Positions 17,901-26,325 of a DNA stretch of 64,000 nt are shown in pieces. The stretch is from JAAYAY01 sp963674575 (GTDB taxonomy: Bacteria; Planctomycetota; Planctomycetia; Pirellulales; Thermoguttaceae), in NCBI GenBank assembly GCA_963674575.2, contig CAXXQT010000008.1, positions 1 through 64,000 of the forward strand, given 5' to 3'. Numbering within the stretch: the first letter of the stretch is position 1; every line of letters begins with the position of its first letter. The notes under the pieces were generated by a model, which saw nothing but the letters and a program-made list of their open reading frames with translations, had not been told where the DNA came from and did not search any database. Made by a program: the position numbers and the translations under genes.

Positions 17901-18320
17901 ATGCAGCGTTTCATTGATAAACAGGGCACCGTCTGGTGCGTCCGCGTAACCGACCAGGCGATCGAAGACCTGAAGACCAACGCCAAGCTCGACTTGGCCG
18001 TGCTCGGGATGCCGGCAGGCGAGGCGATCGAGCAGCGAATGACGCAGGACGCGTCGGTCGTGGTGGTGAGCCTACTCGCCATTTGCAAGGGCCAGCGGCT
18101 CGACCGCGAGATCACGCAGGACCAGTTTGGCGCCCGCATGGAGGCCGTCTACCCGTCCGCCCGCGACGCCCTGCTCGATGCCCTCTTCGACTGGGCCGGC
18201 AACGCCGCCACGAAAGCCCGCTTTCGCCGCGCCGCCCGCACGATCCGCGCCGAGGCCTCGCGTCCGAAAGAAGCCCCGGCCCCCAAACCCAAGCAGGAAC
18301 CGGCCCCGGCCAAAAAGTAA
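17901..18320 (+). CDS. Tail assembly chaperone, upstream (gpG-like) part
   Basis: A 139-residue protein from the ATG at 17901. It is helical (VTDQAIEDLKTNAKLDLAVL, then DALLDALFDWAGNAATKARF) and ends in a Pro/Ala/Lys-rich tail that runs into the slip site. Position between tube and tape measure, size, and the -1 frame relation to the next ORF all fit the G part of a G/GT chaperone pair, which binds tape measure protein during tail assembly. The stop TAA at 18318-18320 lies immediately after C AAA AAG. Confidence 0.7.
   Translation: MQRFIDKQGTVWCVRVTDQAIEDLKTNAKLDLAVLGMPAGEAIEQRMTQDASVVVVSLLAICKGQRLDREITQDQFGARMEAVYPSARDALLDALFDWAGNAATKARFRRAARTIRAEASRPKEAPAPKPKQEPAPAKK
18311..18317 (+). promoter_or_regulatory. 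Candidate -1 ribosomal frameshift site in the tail chaperone pair
   Basis: C AAA AAG sits directly before the zero-frame TAA. The -1 frame is open through the stop and reads QKVTVPSSAFRFPLSAFTN into the next ORF at its ATG. That ATG has only pyrimidine-rich sequence upstream and no Shine-Dalgarno. The A-site Lys codon can re-pair perfectly after slipping, the P-site only partly. Confidence 0.65.
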
Positions 18321-18367
18321 CCGTCCCTTCCTCCGCTTTCCGCTTTCCCCTTTCCGCTTTTACAAAC

Positions 18368-18892
18368 ATGCAAACCTTTGAAGATGCCAAGGGCCGGAAG
18401 TGGACGATCTCGATCGATCCGATCAACGTCGACCTGGTCCGTTCGAAGCACGACGTCGACCTGTTCGAGGTGGGCGCCGTCGCCAGCCAAGACGATCCTC
18501 GCGATTCGGTCGAATGGCAGCTCACCGGCAATCCCCTCCTGCTGTGCCGCGTGCTGTTCGAGCTTGTCGTTGACTCTCCCGGCGACGAGACGTTCGAATC
18601 CTTCGCTCGCGAGATTAAGGGCGACTCGCTCCACGCGGCCCGTGATGCGTTGTGGAGTGAAATCGTAAATTTTACCCCAGACCCTGCCGAGCGACGGGTC
18701 AGGCAGGCGATGCAGGAGAAGCTCAAAGTCCTCTCGATGCGGGGGATGGAGAAGATCTACGAGATGCTCCAGAGTCCGGACCTCGCTCGACGGTTCGACG
18801 AAGAGCTGAATCGACTCGACGATTCGTTTGGGAGCTTGCTGGACGAATTGGGATCCACCCAAGGGGATTCACCGCCCGCCAGCTCGCCCTGA
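18368..18892 (+). CDS. Tail assembly chaperone, downstream (gpT-like) part
   Basis: A 174-residue protein if read from the ATG at 18368 (MQTFEDAKGRKWTISIDPIN). It lies in the -1 frame relative to the preceding gene and lacks a ribosome binding site. It is more likely made as the extension of the upstream chaperone, giving a fusion of about 330 residues. The late helical segments (MRGMEKIYEMLQSPDLARRF, then DEELNRLDDSFGSLLDELG) resemble chaperone ends that contact the tape measure. Its stop overlaps the next start (TGATG). Confidence 0.65.
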   Translation: MQTFEDAKGRKWTISIDPINVDLVRSKHDVDLFEVGAVASQDDPRDSVEWQLTGNPLLLCRVLFELVVDSPGDETFESFAREIKGDSLHAARDALWSEIVNFTPDPAERRVRQAMQEKLKVLSMRGMEKIYEMLQSPDLARRFDEELNRLDDSFGSLLDELGSTQGDSPPASSP

Positions 18893-19116
18893 TGGACGAG
18901 TCCCGGACCCGGGCCCAATGGAACCATACGTCTCACGTGCTGGCCTGGATCCAGAACAGCGTGGCGTCGGAAGGCAACCTGGTCTCGCCGGCCGAACTGA
19001 ACCCGTACGCCGAAGAGGACACGCCGGAGGCGGCCCCTCCCGGCATGACGCTCACCCCGCAAGTTCTGCGGGCCATGGTCAAAGCTCTGAGGATCAAGAA
19101 TGCCAAGCGTAGGTGA
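18892..19116 (+). CDS. Small tail-region protein of unknown function
   Basis: A 74-residue protein whose ATG overlaps the previous stop by one base. Its end overlaps the tape measure start by 17 bases, so it is tightly coupled on both sides. It begins MDESRTRAQWNHTSHVLAWI, has a Pro-rich middle and ends in a basic helix (QVLRAMVKALRIKNAKRR). It occupies the slot where a second small tail assembly protein is common in siphophages. No family recognised. Confidence 0.6.
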   Translation: MDESRTRAQWNHTSHVLAWIQNSVASEGNLVSPAELNPYAEEDTPEAAPPGMTLTPQVLRAMVKALRIKNAKRR

Positions 19117-21787
19117 CATCATGGCCGGCCGGGCGTTCGTGTTGCTCTACGCGAACGACACGCCCCTCTATCGCGGCCTGAAGATGGCGGAGCGGCGGGT
19201 GCAGCAGTTCGCCTACAACGCCAACCGGATCGGCCGGTCCATGCTCACCATGGCCACGGCCGCCGGGGCGCCGCTGGCGTTTGCCGCTCGGACCTTTACC
19301 AACTTCCAGGACGTGATGAAGGAGGTGCAGGCCGTCACGGGCGCCACGGGCCAGGAGTTCGACAAGCTCTACGAAAAGGCCAAGAAGCTCGGGTCCACCA
19401 CTTCGTTCACCGCCGGCCAGGTGGCCGAAGGAATGGCCAACCTGGGCCGCCAAGGTTTTGCGCCGGACGAGATCGATGCCGCGATCCCCTCGGTGCTGAA
19501 TCTGGCCCGGGCGACGAAGACCGAGCTGGCCGCGGCCGCGACGATCGCCGCCGGCACGCTTCGCGCTCTCGGCATGGAAGCGAAGGAGATGCCTCGCGTG
19601 GCCGACGTGCTGACCGCCACGGCAAACAACTCGTCGCAAACGCTCGAAGAGCTGGGCGACACGATGAAGTACGCCGCGCCGATCGCCGACGAGATGGGCC
19701 TCTCGATCGAGCAAACCGCCAAGGCGGTCGGCGTGCTGGCCAACATGCAGATCAAGGGCACGATGGCCGGCACGGCCCTCCGCAAGATCATGGGCGACCT
19801 GGCCAACACGGACACCCAGGAGAAGCTCCAGGAGGTGGGCGTGGAGGCCTTGAACGCCGACAGGAGCCTGCGTCCCCTTGGCGACGTGATGGTGGAGCTG
19901 GGCCAGGCGATGGCCCGAATGACCAACGCCGAGCGGATCGCCTTCGCCCAGGACATGTTTGGGGAGCGAGCCTACGGGGCGGCCCTGAAGCTCAGCAAGG
20001 GCGGGTTCGAGGACCTGGCCGCGGCCATCGACCAGGCGGGCGGATCGGCCGAGCGGACGGCCGCACTGATGGACTCGGGGCTCGGCGGAACGATTCGCCG
20101 GCTCCTGTCGGCCGCCGAGGGCGTGCAGATCGCCGTGGGCGAAGCCCTGGCCGAATCACTCGGGAAAGCGGGCGGTCGCGTGACCGAGCTGCTCGGCAAT
20201 CTCCAGAAATGGGTCAAGGAGAATCGGGAAACCGTCGTCACGGTTGCGAAGGTCGTGGCCGGCCTGGCGGCCTTTGGTGCGGCCGCGATCGTGGTGGGGG
20301 CCGTTGCCGGTTCGATCGCCGCGACGATTAACCTGGTTGCCATGGCCATCGGAGGATTGTCGACCGCCATGGCCTTCATGGCCGCCAACCCGTTGGTGAT
20401 TCTCGCTGCCGGCTTCGTCACGGCCGCCGGCGCGATCGCCTACTTCGAGTCGTCGGCCCAGCGGCTTCCCAGCGTTATGGGCGAAGTCCGCGAGAAGTCG
20501 GACGAAATGCGGGCGGCGGACCAGGCTCTGTTTCAAGAGCTGGAAAGGCTGGCCGAAAAACAGGACCTCTCCAACACGGAGATGGACCGGGCCAACACGA
20601 TTCTCGACACGCTCGAGGGCCGCTACGGCGAACTGGGCGTGACGATCGACAGCACCAGCGGCAAGATCGAGGGCATGGCCGGCGCCCAGGACAAGCTCAA
20701 CGAGAGCATGAAGCGAGCGGCCGTGGCACAACTGAAGGCCGAGGCCCAGGGTATCGAGGCAGAGATTGCCATCATGGAGAAGGACCGCAACGACCAGGGG
20801 TTCTTTGAGAACTTTGGCTCTTTGTTCACCGGCGAGGACGAACGAGTCCGGCAGGACCAGCTCGCGATGGGCAAGATCATGGCAGAACGGGCCAAGGTCG
20901 ACGCCATTCGGCGGCGGATCGACGCCCTGGAAGGCGGCGACACGGACGCACTAACCGGGAAGACGACTACCGAAACCGAAGTCGTCACCACCGAAACGAT
21001 CCAGCAGCAGCTCGTCGCGGGCCAGGTCACCGGCGAAGAAGCCCTCAAGATGAACCAAGAGCTGCAGGACCGCTTGGCCGAGTACCGCATCCAGCGCATG
21101 GTCGACGAGCAGGACCGAGCGATCGCCGAGATCAACCGCCGCTACGACGCCGAGCGGAAGAAGGCGGAGGAACTGGGCGCGAGCCTCAGCCTGGTCGAGA
21201 AGGCGCGGAAAGCGGCCCTGGACACGGCCGACGAAAAGTACGCCCGCGAGAAGGCCGCGGAGAAGGAACGTCGGCAGAAGGCGGCCGACGCGTCCAATGC
21301 CCGGATGCGTGACGAGATCGCCCGCATCGAGATCGAGAAGAAGAGCCGTACCGAGATCGACCAGGTCAAGGCCAGCGGCGGCCCTGGCACGGCCGCCAAG
21401 ATCAAGGAGATCGAGCGGACCCGCGAAAAGCAGCTCCTGGAGTTGGAACGCGGGCGGGCCCTGAAGGACGCCAAGAGGCAAGGCCTTGACCCGGCCCTCG
21501 TCAACGAGCTCTACGACGCCCGCAAGGCCCTGGTGGACCAGAAGGGCAAGGAGGACAAGTTCGCCCAGATCGCCCAGGGAAAACGCCAGCTCCGCGACGC
21601 CGCCCTCGCGCCCACGGCTCAGATGGGTTCTTTGGAGGCCTACCAGGCCATGGCTCGCCACAACGACCCGGCGCTATCTGTCCAAAAAAACCAGCTCCGC
21701 AAGCTGAATGACATCGAACAGCACACGAAGGATGCGGCCGAAAAGGCCGGAGTTACCGTGATCGAGGTGGGAATCGGAGATGACTGA
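19100..21787 (+). CDS. Tail tape measure protein (TP901 family core)
   Basis: An 895-residue protein that sets tail length and helps DNA entry. Residues 60-340 match the TP901 tape measure core: FTNFQDVMKEVQAVTGATGQ, GSTTSFTAGQVAEGMANLG, the SVLNLARATKTELAAAATI block, and AKAVGVLANMQIKGTMAGTA. Hydrophobic helices at about 360-455 (VVAGLAAFGAAAIVVGAVAG, then MAANPLVILAAGFVTAAGAI) are typical membrane-active parts. The C-terminal half, about 480-860, is charged coiled coil. At 895 codons it predicts a tail of roughly 130 nm if the usual scaling holds (inference). The frame is intact. Confidence 0.92.
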   Translation: MPSVGDIMAGRAFVLLYANDTPLYRGLKMAERRVQQFAYNANRIGRSMLTMATAAGAPLAFAARTFTNFQDVMKEVQAVTGATGQEFDKLYEKAKKLGSTTSFTAGQVAEGMANLGRQGFAPDEIDAAIPSVLNLARATKTELAAAATIAAGTLRALGMEAKEMPRVADVLTATANNSSQTLEELGDTMKYAAPIADEMGLSIEQTAKAVGVLANMQIKGTMAGTALRKIMGDLANTDTQEKLQEVGVEALNADRSLRPLGDVMVELGQAMARMTNAERIAFAQDMFGERAYGAALKLSKGGFEDLAAAIDQAGGSAERTAALMDSGLGGTIRRLLSAAEGVQIAVGEALAESLGKAGGRVTELLGNLQKWVKENRETVVTVAKVVAGLAAFGAAAIVVGAVAGSIAATINLVAMAIGGLSTAMAFMAANPLVILAAGFVTAAGAIAYFESSAQRLPSVMGEVREKSDEMRAADQALFQELERLAEKQDLSNTEMDRANTILDTLEGRYGELGVTIDSTSGKIEGMAGAQDKLNESMKRAAVAQLKAEAQGIEAEIAIMEKDRNDQGFFENFGSLFTGEDERVRQDQLAMGKIMAERAKVDAIRRRIDALEGGDTDALTGKTTTETEVVTTETIQQQLVAGQVTGEEALKMNQELQDRLAEYRIQRMVDEQDRAIAEINRRYDAERKKAEELGASLSLVEKARKAALDTADEKYAREKAAEKERRQKAADASNARMRDEIARIEIEKKSRTEIDQVKASGGPGTAAKIKEIERTREKQLLELERGRALKDAKRQGLDPALVNELYDARKALVDQKGKEDKFAQIAQGKRQLRDAALAPTAQMGSLEAYQAMARHNDPALSVQKNQLRKLNDIEQHTKDAAEKAGVTVIEVGIGDD

Positions 21788-22637
21788 CATCCAACGCGTC
21801 GCCACCCGCTACGGATCGGGCCGAACGAGGGTCACCGCGAGGGAGAACGACGTTCCGCTCGTGACCCACGAGCTGACGCTCAACGTATCGACCGACGACG
21901 CGACGATCGGCACGGCCAGCGTGGCCGCAGACGGCCGCGTGATCCAGCTCGGCGACGTCTACACCGACGGCACCGACTACGATCCGACCAGCGTTTGCGT
22001 CGGGATCGACGTGAGCCGGGACCCGGTCTGTGAGAAGAACATGCGGGTGAAGGCCTCGTTTTCCAACGAGGAGCCCGAACTCGAGGTAAATCCGCTCGCC
22101 CAGGCTCCGGTCTGGCGGCCCTACTTCGAGACGATCGATTGGTACTTCCCAGCGGACCAGCGGGGGCAGTACTACCGCAATACGGCCGGCGACTGGCTCG
22201 AAACGCCTCCGCCCACGAAGATGACCGTGATGGGGTTTCGGATCACCAGGAACGAAACCGCGTTCAACGTCTTCGCCTTGGCTTCCTGGATGGAGAGCGT
22301 CAACACGGATCTGTGGCATAGTTGCCCGGTCGGCTACGTACGCCTCAAAACAATCGAGCCGGGCGACGCCCAGACCGCCTACGGCGTGACCTACTACCCG
22401 ATTACCTACAACGTGCAGATCCATCCCTTCGGCTGGCACCCGTGGTACACGCCCAGCATGGGCCGCCGATATCGGGATAGCAGCGGCAAGCTCCGGCTTC
22501 CTTCGGCCGAAGGTGTTTTCCAGAACCAGCCCATCCTGCTCGACGCCTCCGGCAACAAGCTGGCCGACGGTGCCGATCCGTACCTGCAGGCATTCTATCC
22601 GCTCAAAGAACGCCCCTTCTCCCCACTTGGCTTATAG
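21780..22637 (+). CDS. Distal tail/baseplate-region protein, unknown family
   Basis: A 285-residue protein starting at an ATG that overlaps the tape measure end by eight bases. It is beta-rich and aromatic, with many Tyr and Trp (RPYFETIDWYFPADQRGQYY, then WHPWYTPSMGRRYRDSSGKL). No signal peptide or membrane segment. Position directly after the tape measure is that of distal tail proteins in siphophages, so a tail-tip structural role is inferred. I do not recognise the family. Confidence 0.6.
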   Translation: MTDIQRVATRYGSGRTRVTARENDVPLVTHELTLNVSTDDATIGTASVAADGRVIQLGDVYTDGTDYDPTSVCVGIDVSRDPVCEKNMRVKASFSNEEPELEVNPLAQAPVWRPYFETIDWYFPADQRGQYYRNTAGDWLETPPPTKMTVMGFRITRNETAFNVFALASWMESVNTDLWHSCPVGYVRLKTIEPGDAQTAYGVTYYPITYNVQIHPFGWHPWYTPSMGRRYRDSSGKLRLPSAEGVFQNQPILLDASGNKLADGADPYLQAFYPLKERPFSPLGL

Positions 22638-22647
22638 AGGCCCCACC

Positions 22648-23190
22648 ATGACCCTTGCTAGCGTTCCCATCGAGATCCGTGGCAACGATTGGATCTTCTA
22701 TCCGACCGTGACCTTCGCCGGCGTAGTCGGCCTGCCAGACGACATCCTGGAGGCCAAGCACTGGAACGCCTCGGGCGATCCGCTCGAAGCGACCAACGTG
22801 GTCCACCAGTCGCCCCTTCGCTACGCCCAGCCCCACGGGGCCGACGTCGTCGCCGCGACCGAGTACTTGTTCGAGGCCCGGAAGGTGACCGACGTCCTGG
22901 ACGTGGTCGTCGTGGTCGACACGCCGCCCACCGACGACTATGAGATCACGGTCGACGTCCAGAAGTACAGCAGCTCCGCCTGGTCGTCGATCCTCAGCAG
23001 CGGCGCCGAGACGATCGACAGTTCTGCCTCGGCCGACACGCCCACGAGCGTCACCCTCAGCGGCGTGGCCGGCGTGACCGAGCTGGCCGCCGGCGAGCTA
23101 CTCCGCGTGGTCGTGACCGCGAGCGGTACCAGCGGCACGCAAGCCCAGGGCCTCTTGGTCCAGACGCGGGTGCATGAGCAGCCCAAATGA
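22648..23190 (+). CDS. Tail-tip region beta protein, unknown
   Basis: A 180-residue protein from the ATG at 22648. It is acidic and rich in Val, Thr, Ser and Asp. A strand-rich middle (VTDVLDVVVVVDTPPTDDYE, then ITVDVQKYSSSAWSSILSSG) suggests one or two immunoglobulin-like beta-sandwich domains, common in phage tail and fibre proteins. It ends overlapping the next gene by 17 bases. The function is inferred from neighbours only. Confidence 0.55.
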   Translation: MTLASVPIEIRGNDWIFYPTVTFAGVVGLPDDILEAKHWNASGDPLEATNVVHQSPLRYAQPHGADVVAATEYLFEARKVTDVLDVVVVVDTPPTDDYEITVDVQKYSSSAWSSILSSGAETIDSSASADTPTSVTLSGVAGVTELAAGELLRVVVTASGTSGTQAQGLLVQTRVHEQPK

Positions 23191-24154
23191 TCGGCGAGGT
23201 CCCGCGGTGGCGAATCCCAGAATCTACGGTCCGGCTGCCCGGCGGCGAATCGATCGCGCCGTCATGCGCGACGAGGCCCGCATCGACGGCCGCGACCTCC
23301 CAGGCCCGCCCGCCGGCGATGGGCCGCTCCCGCGGACGTTCCGGCGGTTCACGCTGACCTCCACGCTCTCGGCCGACGGGGCCGGCGACGTGCAAGCGGC
23401 GGTGCTCTGGGAAGACGGAACAGCGGACGTCGTCACAGCGCCGGACAAGAACGCGTGGGGGCTGATCGGGGAGACCGGCGAGGCCGCCGCCGTCTGCAAC
23501 GATGACGATGAAGTCGAGTGGCGGGTGACCGGGAATCCAGGCCGACCGGTCTACCTGGCCACCGTGGGCTCCTCTGCGATCGCCGGCGACACGGTGACCG
23601 TGACGGCCGACTTGGAAGGAAGCGGCGTGGCCACCTCTGCCACGCTCACCGGTCCGCCGGTCTTCAGCGGTGGCGAGGTGCTGCTCTGGAATGAACGGGG
23701 GGAATGGATCGCGGCGGCCCTCGGTCGCACGTATCGCCGCTTCACGTTGACCGCCACGCTCGACGCGGGCAGCTCGGCTGCCGTCGAGTGGGACGACGAG
23801 ACCACCGGCACGGTCTACGACCGCGACACCTGCTGCTGGGGACTGATCGGGGAGACAGGCGAGGCCGTTCTCGCAGTGAACCAGGCGGAGGACGGTGTCG
23901 AGTGGCAAGTGGCGAAGAACCCGGGCCAGGCCGTCTACGAGGCGACCACGACCAACTACATTTCAGACTCCGCCACGACGGCGAGCGTAACGATCACGAT
24001 CGGCACGGCCTCTCGCACGCTCACGGTCGACGTGCCCTCGGGGGCCATCTCGACCGATAAGCAGTACCCAAACAGCGCCACGGTCTTTGTGGCGCACAGC
24101 CGAGGCGACTGGAAGATCGTGTCCTTCGTCGTGTGCGAGGAGGACGCCGCGTGA
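23174..24154 (+). CDS. Tail-fibre-like protein with two internal repeats
   Basis: A 326-residue protein. Residues 54-178 and 185-310 are homologous repeats: RTFRRFTLTSTLSADG against RTYRRFTLTATLDAGS, WGLIGETGEAAAV against WGLIGETGEAVLA, and EWRVTGNPGRPVY against EWQVAKNPGQAVY. Each repeat is beta-rich and ends near a GEW/GDW segment. Duplicated beta domains at the end of a tail cluster suggest a fibre or receptor-binding component. The N-terminus (res 1-50) is basic and may be a linker. The specific family is unknown. Confidence 0.6.
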   Translation: MSSPNDRRGPAVANPRIYGPAARRRIDRAVMRDEARIDGRDLPGPPAGDGPLPRTFRRFTLTSTLSADGAGDVQAAVLWEDGTADVVTAPDKNAWGLIGETGEAAAVCNDDDEVEWRVTGNPGRPVYLATVGSSAIAGDTVTVTADLEGSGVATSATLTGPPVFSGGEVLLWNERGEWIAAALGRTYRRFTLTATLDAGSSAAVEWDDETTGTVYDRDTCCWGLIGETGEAVLAVNQAEDGVEWQVAKNPGQAVYEATTTNYISDSATTASVTITIGTASRTLTVDVPSGAISTDKQYPNSATVFVAHSRGDWKIVSFVVCEEDAA

Positions 24155-24816
24155 TTCGACGGCCGCCGAAAATCGAGGCGTATCCGCTACCGGAACTCTG
24201 GCTGCCAGGCCGGCAGAAGGCCGCGCCCATGGACTCGCGGCGATTCCTGCAGCGGATGGGATGCCCCAAGGACTGCGGATGCGGCGGGGACGAGTGCCAA
24301 TGGCCTCCGTACACGGGGACCTGCCCGACGTATCTGCAAGTGGACGTCGAGGGCACGGTTGCGGGCGACACTTGCACCGACGCCGAATGCGCCGCCATGG
24401 ACGGGACCTACACGGTGGAACGCGTTACGTCATGGGACAGTAGCGTGATCGGGGACATTTCAGATTATGTTTTTTACGCTTGTTCTCCCCGCATCATGTG
24501 GCGACTTACCGGCATTAACACGCTACTATGCACGGGTTTCTCAAATCACTATTTCCGGGAGTTGTGGGTCATTTTGCAATGCTGCAACGGTCACGCGGTC
24601 TATGACGACAGATACGGCTTTCTTGTGTATTACTACGAAAACTCGGCCTACCCCATACCCCTGATCACTACTTCGTTCGCGGCACTGCCTGGACGGCCGA
24701 ACTTTGACGCGTTTACATCTGTAACAGCCGACCCTGTCTCAGACGACGACTCCCCGGCGGAAACCCTGATCAACGGCTACTGTGCCGATTGTACGGCAAC
24801 CATTACGATCCCATGA
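24151..24816 (+). CDS. Cysteine-rich tail-cluster protein, unknown
   Basis: A 221-residue protein. I chose the GTG at 24151, which overlaps the previous stop and follows GAGGAGGA. It has about 15 Cys, many in clusters (CPKDCGCGGDECQW near residue 45, CTDAEC, QCCNGH, and CADCTAT near the end). The middle half uses more A/T-ending codons than its neighbours. It could be a disulfide- or metal-stabilised tail-tip or fibre protein. No family recognised and no export signal seen. Confidence 0.55.
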   Translation: MIRRPPKIEAYPLPELWLPGRQKAAPMDSRRFLQRMGCPKDCGCGGDECQWPPYTGTCPTYLQVDVEGTVAGDTCTDAECAAMDGTYTVERVTSWDSSVIGDISDYVFYACSPRIMWRLTGINTLLCTGFSNHYFRELWVILQCCNGHAVYDDRYGFLVYYYENSAYPIPLITTSFAALPGRPNFDAFTSVTADPVSDDDSPAETLINGYCADCTATITIP

Positions 24817-25175
24817 TAAGCCCCTGCCTCGATAGAATCGCCGAGGGCGTCTACCGTTGCCGCAACCTCGGCCTGGTGATCCGATCCACCAAAAGGCGGA
24901 TCGTGTGCTGCTGCCACGTGCCGCGGATCCTGGAAATTATCCCGCAGCCGGCTTGCCCCATGGGAATGGTCCTGACCCGCCTGACGCCCGCCGGCGTCGA
25001 TCGCCTCGGACGCTGCCGCGCCGCCGGCTGCGGTTTGATGCACAAGGTCGACGGCCACACCACCTGCGTCGCCCTCGGCGGCAAGAAATGCGGCTGGCTC
25101 GCCCGGTGGGCCGCCTGCCTCAACGGCCAGACCCCCTTCCCCAACGGGACGGCCGATTGTCCGCATTGGGGCTAG
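24813..25175 (+). CDS. Cysteine-rich small protein closing the phage cassette
   Basis: A 120-residue protein from the ATG at 24813, overlapping the previous stop (ATGA). It is basic and has about 14 Cys, including RRIVCCCHVPRI, RCRAAGCGL, TTCVALGGKKCGW and WAACL. The pattern suggests two small metal-binding knuckles. It is the last gene of the cassette, and its end overlaps the opposite-strand gene by four bases. Function unknown; a structural zinc-binding tail component is one possibility. Confidence 0.55.
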   Translation: MISPCLDRIAEGVYRCRNLGLVIRSTKRRIVCCCHVPRILEIIPQPACPMGMVLTRLTPAGVDRLGRCRAAGCGLMHKVDGHTTCVALGGKKCGWLARWAACLNGQTPFPNGTADCPHWG

Positions 25176-26026
25176 ATACACTGCTCGCCATCGATTTCCA
25201 GGTAGAGGCATTCCCAGGATCGGCCACCGTTGTGGCGGACCACACAGACGTACTTGGACCGAATCATCGCTCCAAATCCGTTCTGCGAATCCACGTGGCT
25301 ACGGACTCGCCAACCGTCACCTTCTTTCGTGACGGAGTCAGCCTTCCAGGGGAATTTGGCAGTCGAGGGGGCCTTGAGCTGCTCCTGGACGAACTTGTCC
25401 GCCATTTCTGTGGCGTAGTACTCGTCATTCCTGGCACTATCGCCTGTAGGCGACGCGTCCCCGCTGAACACGCCGGAGCAGAAGAGGACGCACACGACCA
25501 GGCCGCCGAGAATCGCCACGGCCGTCAACTGTTCGGCCGGGGAGTGCTTGCCGCCGGGTCCACGCTTCGCTGGTGTCGTCGGATGGCCGCAATGCGGGCA
25601 CGCCTCTGCCTGGCGGCTGACCTGCCCGTCACACGCAGGGCATAGCACCAACCTTGCGGGTTGCTCTTGTCCGGCTCCAGGGGCTGGATCTGGCCGCAAA
25701 GCAAGCACGCCACGCCAAACAACAGAGGCGGCGCGGCCGGCAGCAGCAAGCCGCTTCTCGCTCGGCTTCGGTGTCCTCGCGACTGGTTGAATCCGTATTT
25801 CTCCGGGATCCTCGGGGGTTGGATCCGGGGACGGCGGCAACGGCGGCGGGAAGATCAGTTCGTCGAACTCCAGGCCACGCACCTGGGACGCAGGAAACCA
25901 CCGCTTGTCCGTGTCTCTCCGGACCGGCGTCTCTCCGTCGATCCTGCCGAGGCGAGCCGCCTCCTTCAATTCTGCCGGCGAAAGAGGTCCAGTCTCGACG
26001 CCCCCACGCTGATAGTACCACGCCAT
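25172..26026 (-). CDS. GYF_2-domain / zinc-ribbon membrane protein
   Basis: A 284-residue protein. Residues 1-55 form a GYF_2-type domain (MAWYYQRGGVETGPLSPAEL, WFPASQVRGL), which usually mediates protein contacts. A Pro-rich linker leads to a zinc ribbon (LCPACDGQVSRQAEACPHCG, about residues 150-170). One membrane helix follows (LTAVAILGGLVVCVLFCSGV), and a C-terminal domain of about 80 residues lies on the far side. It shares the GYF_2 plus zinc-ribbon arrangement with the gene at 41129. Such architectures are common in planctomycetes. The partner and function are unknown. Confidence 0.75.
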   Translation of the reverse strand: MAWYYQRGGVETGPLSPAELKEAARLGRIDGETPVRRDTDKRWFPASQVRGLEFDELIFPPPLPPSPDPTPEDPGEIRIQPVARTPKPSEKRLAAAGRAASVVWRGVLALRPDPAPGAGQEQPARLVLCPACDGQVSRQAEACPHCGHPTTPAKRGPGGKHSPAEQLTAVAILGGLVVCVLFCSGVFSGDASPTGDSARNDEYYATEMADKFVQEQLKAPSTAKFPWKADSVTKEGDGWRVRSHVDSQNGFGAMIRSKYVCVVRHNGGRSWECLYLEIDGEQCI

Positions 26027-26127
26027 GGCTTACCCCCTGAGAATGTAGACGCCCCCGAGTGTAGTCGCCACCATCGGACCGAGCAAATCGGGACCTCACG
26101 TAGTCTAACGTGGGGACCTGTCACGCA

Positions 26128-26155
26128 CCGCAACCGGTTGCGAAACCGGTTGCGG
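26128..26155. repeat. Perfect 12-bp inverted repeat with 4-base loop
   Basis: CCGCAACCGGTT at 26128-26139 and its exact complement at 26144-26155, with GCGA between. No T run follows on either strand, so it is more operator-like than terminator-like. It lies about 100 bases upstream of the GYF_2 gene. Confidence 0.6.
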
Positions 26156-26325
26156 AAGGAAGAGTTTCTACAGCCAAGGCTGGCAGAAATGATACAATCT
26201 CGCACCATCAGCTCGCGGCAAGAGGCGTTCGTGGAGTCTCGTCACCTCGGGACACGAAAATGCGATTGCCAGACCGGACTGCTGCTGGTCCGATTTCAAG
26301 TCGCCCGACTTCCATTTTCAGACGA

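Noticed and set aside
17936..18367. A 318-codon gene starting inside the upstream chaperone gene
   Set aside because: The extra N-terminal part is the -1 frame of the chaperone gene. It matters as the frameshift path, not as a separate start.
10979..25175. Spacers in the array targeting the adjacent phage cassette
   Set aside because: I compared some spacers with the cassette by eye and found no match. An exhaustive search with mismatches was not possible, so this is not excluded.
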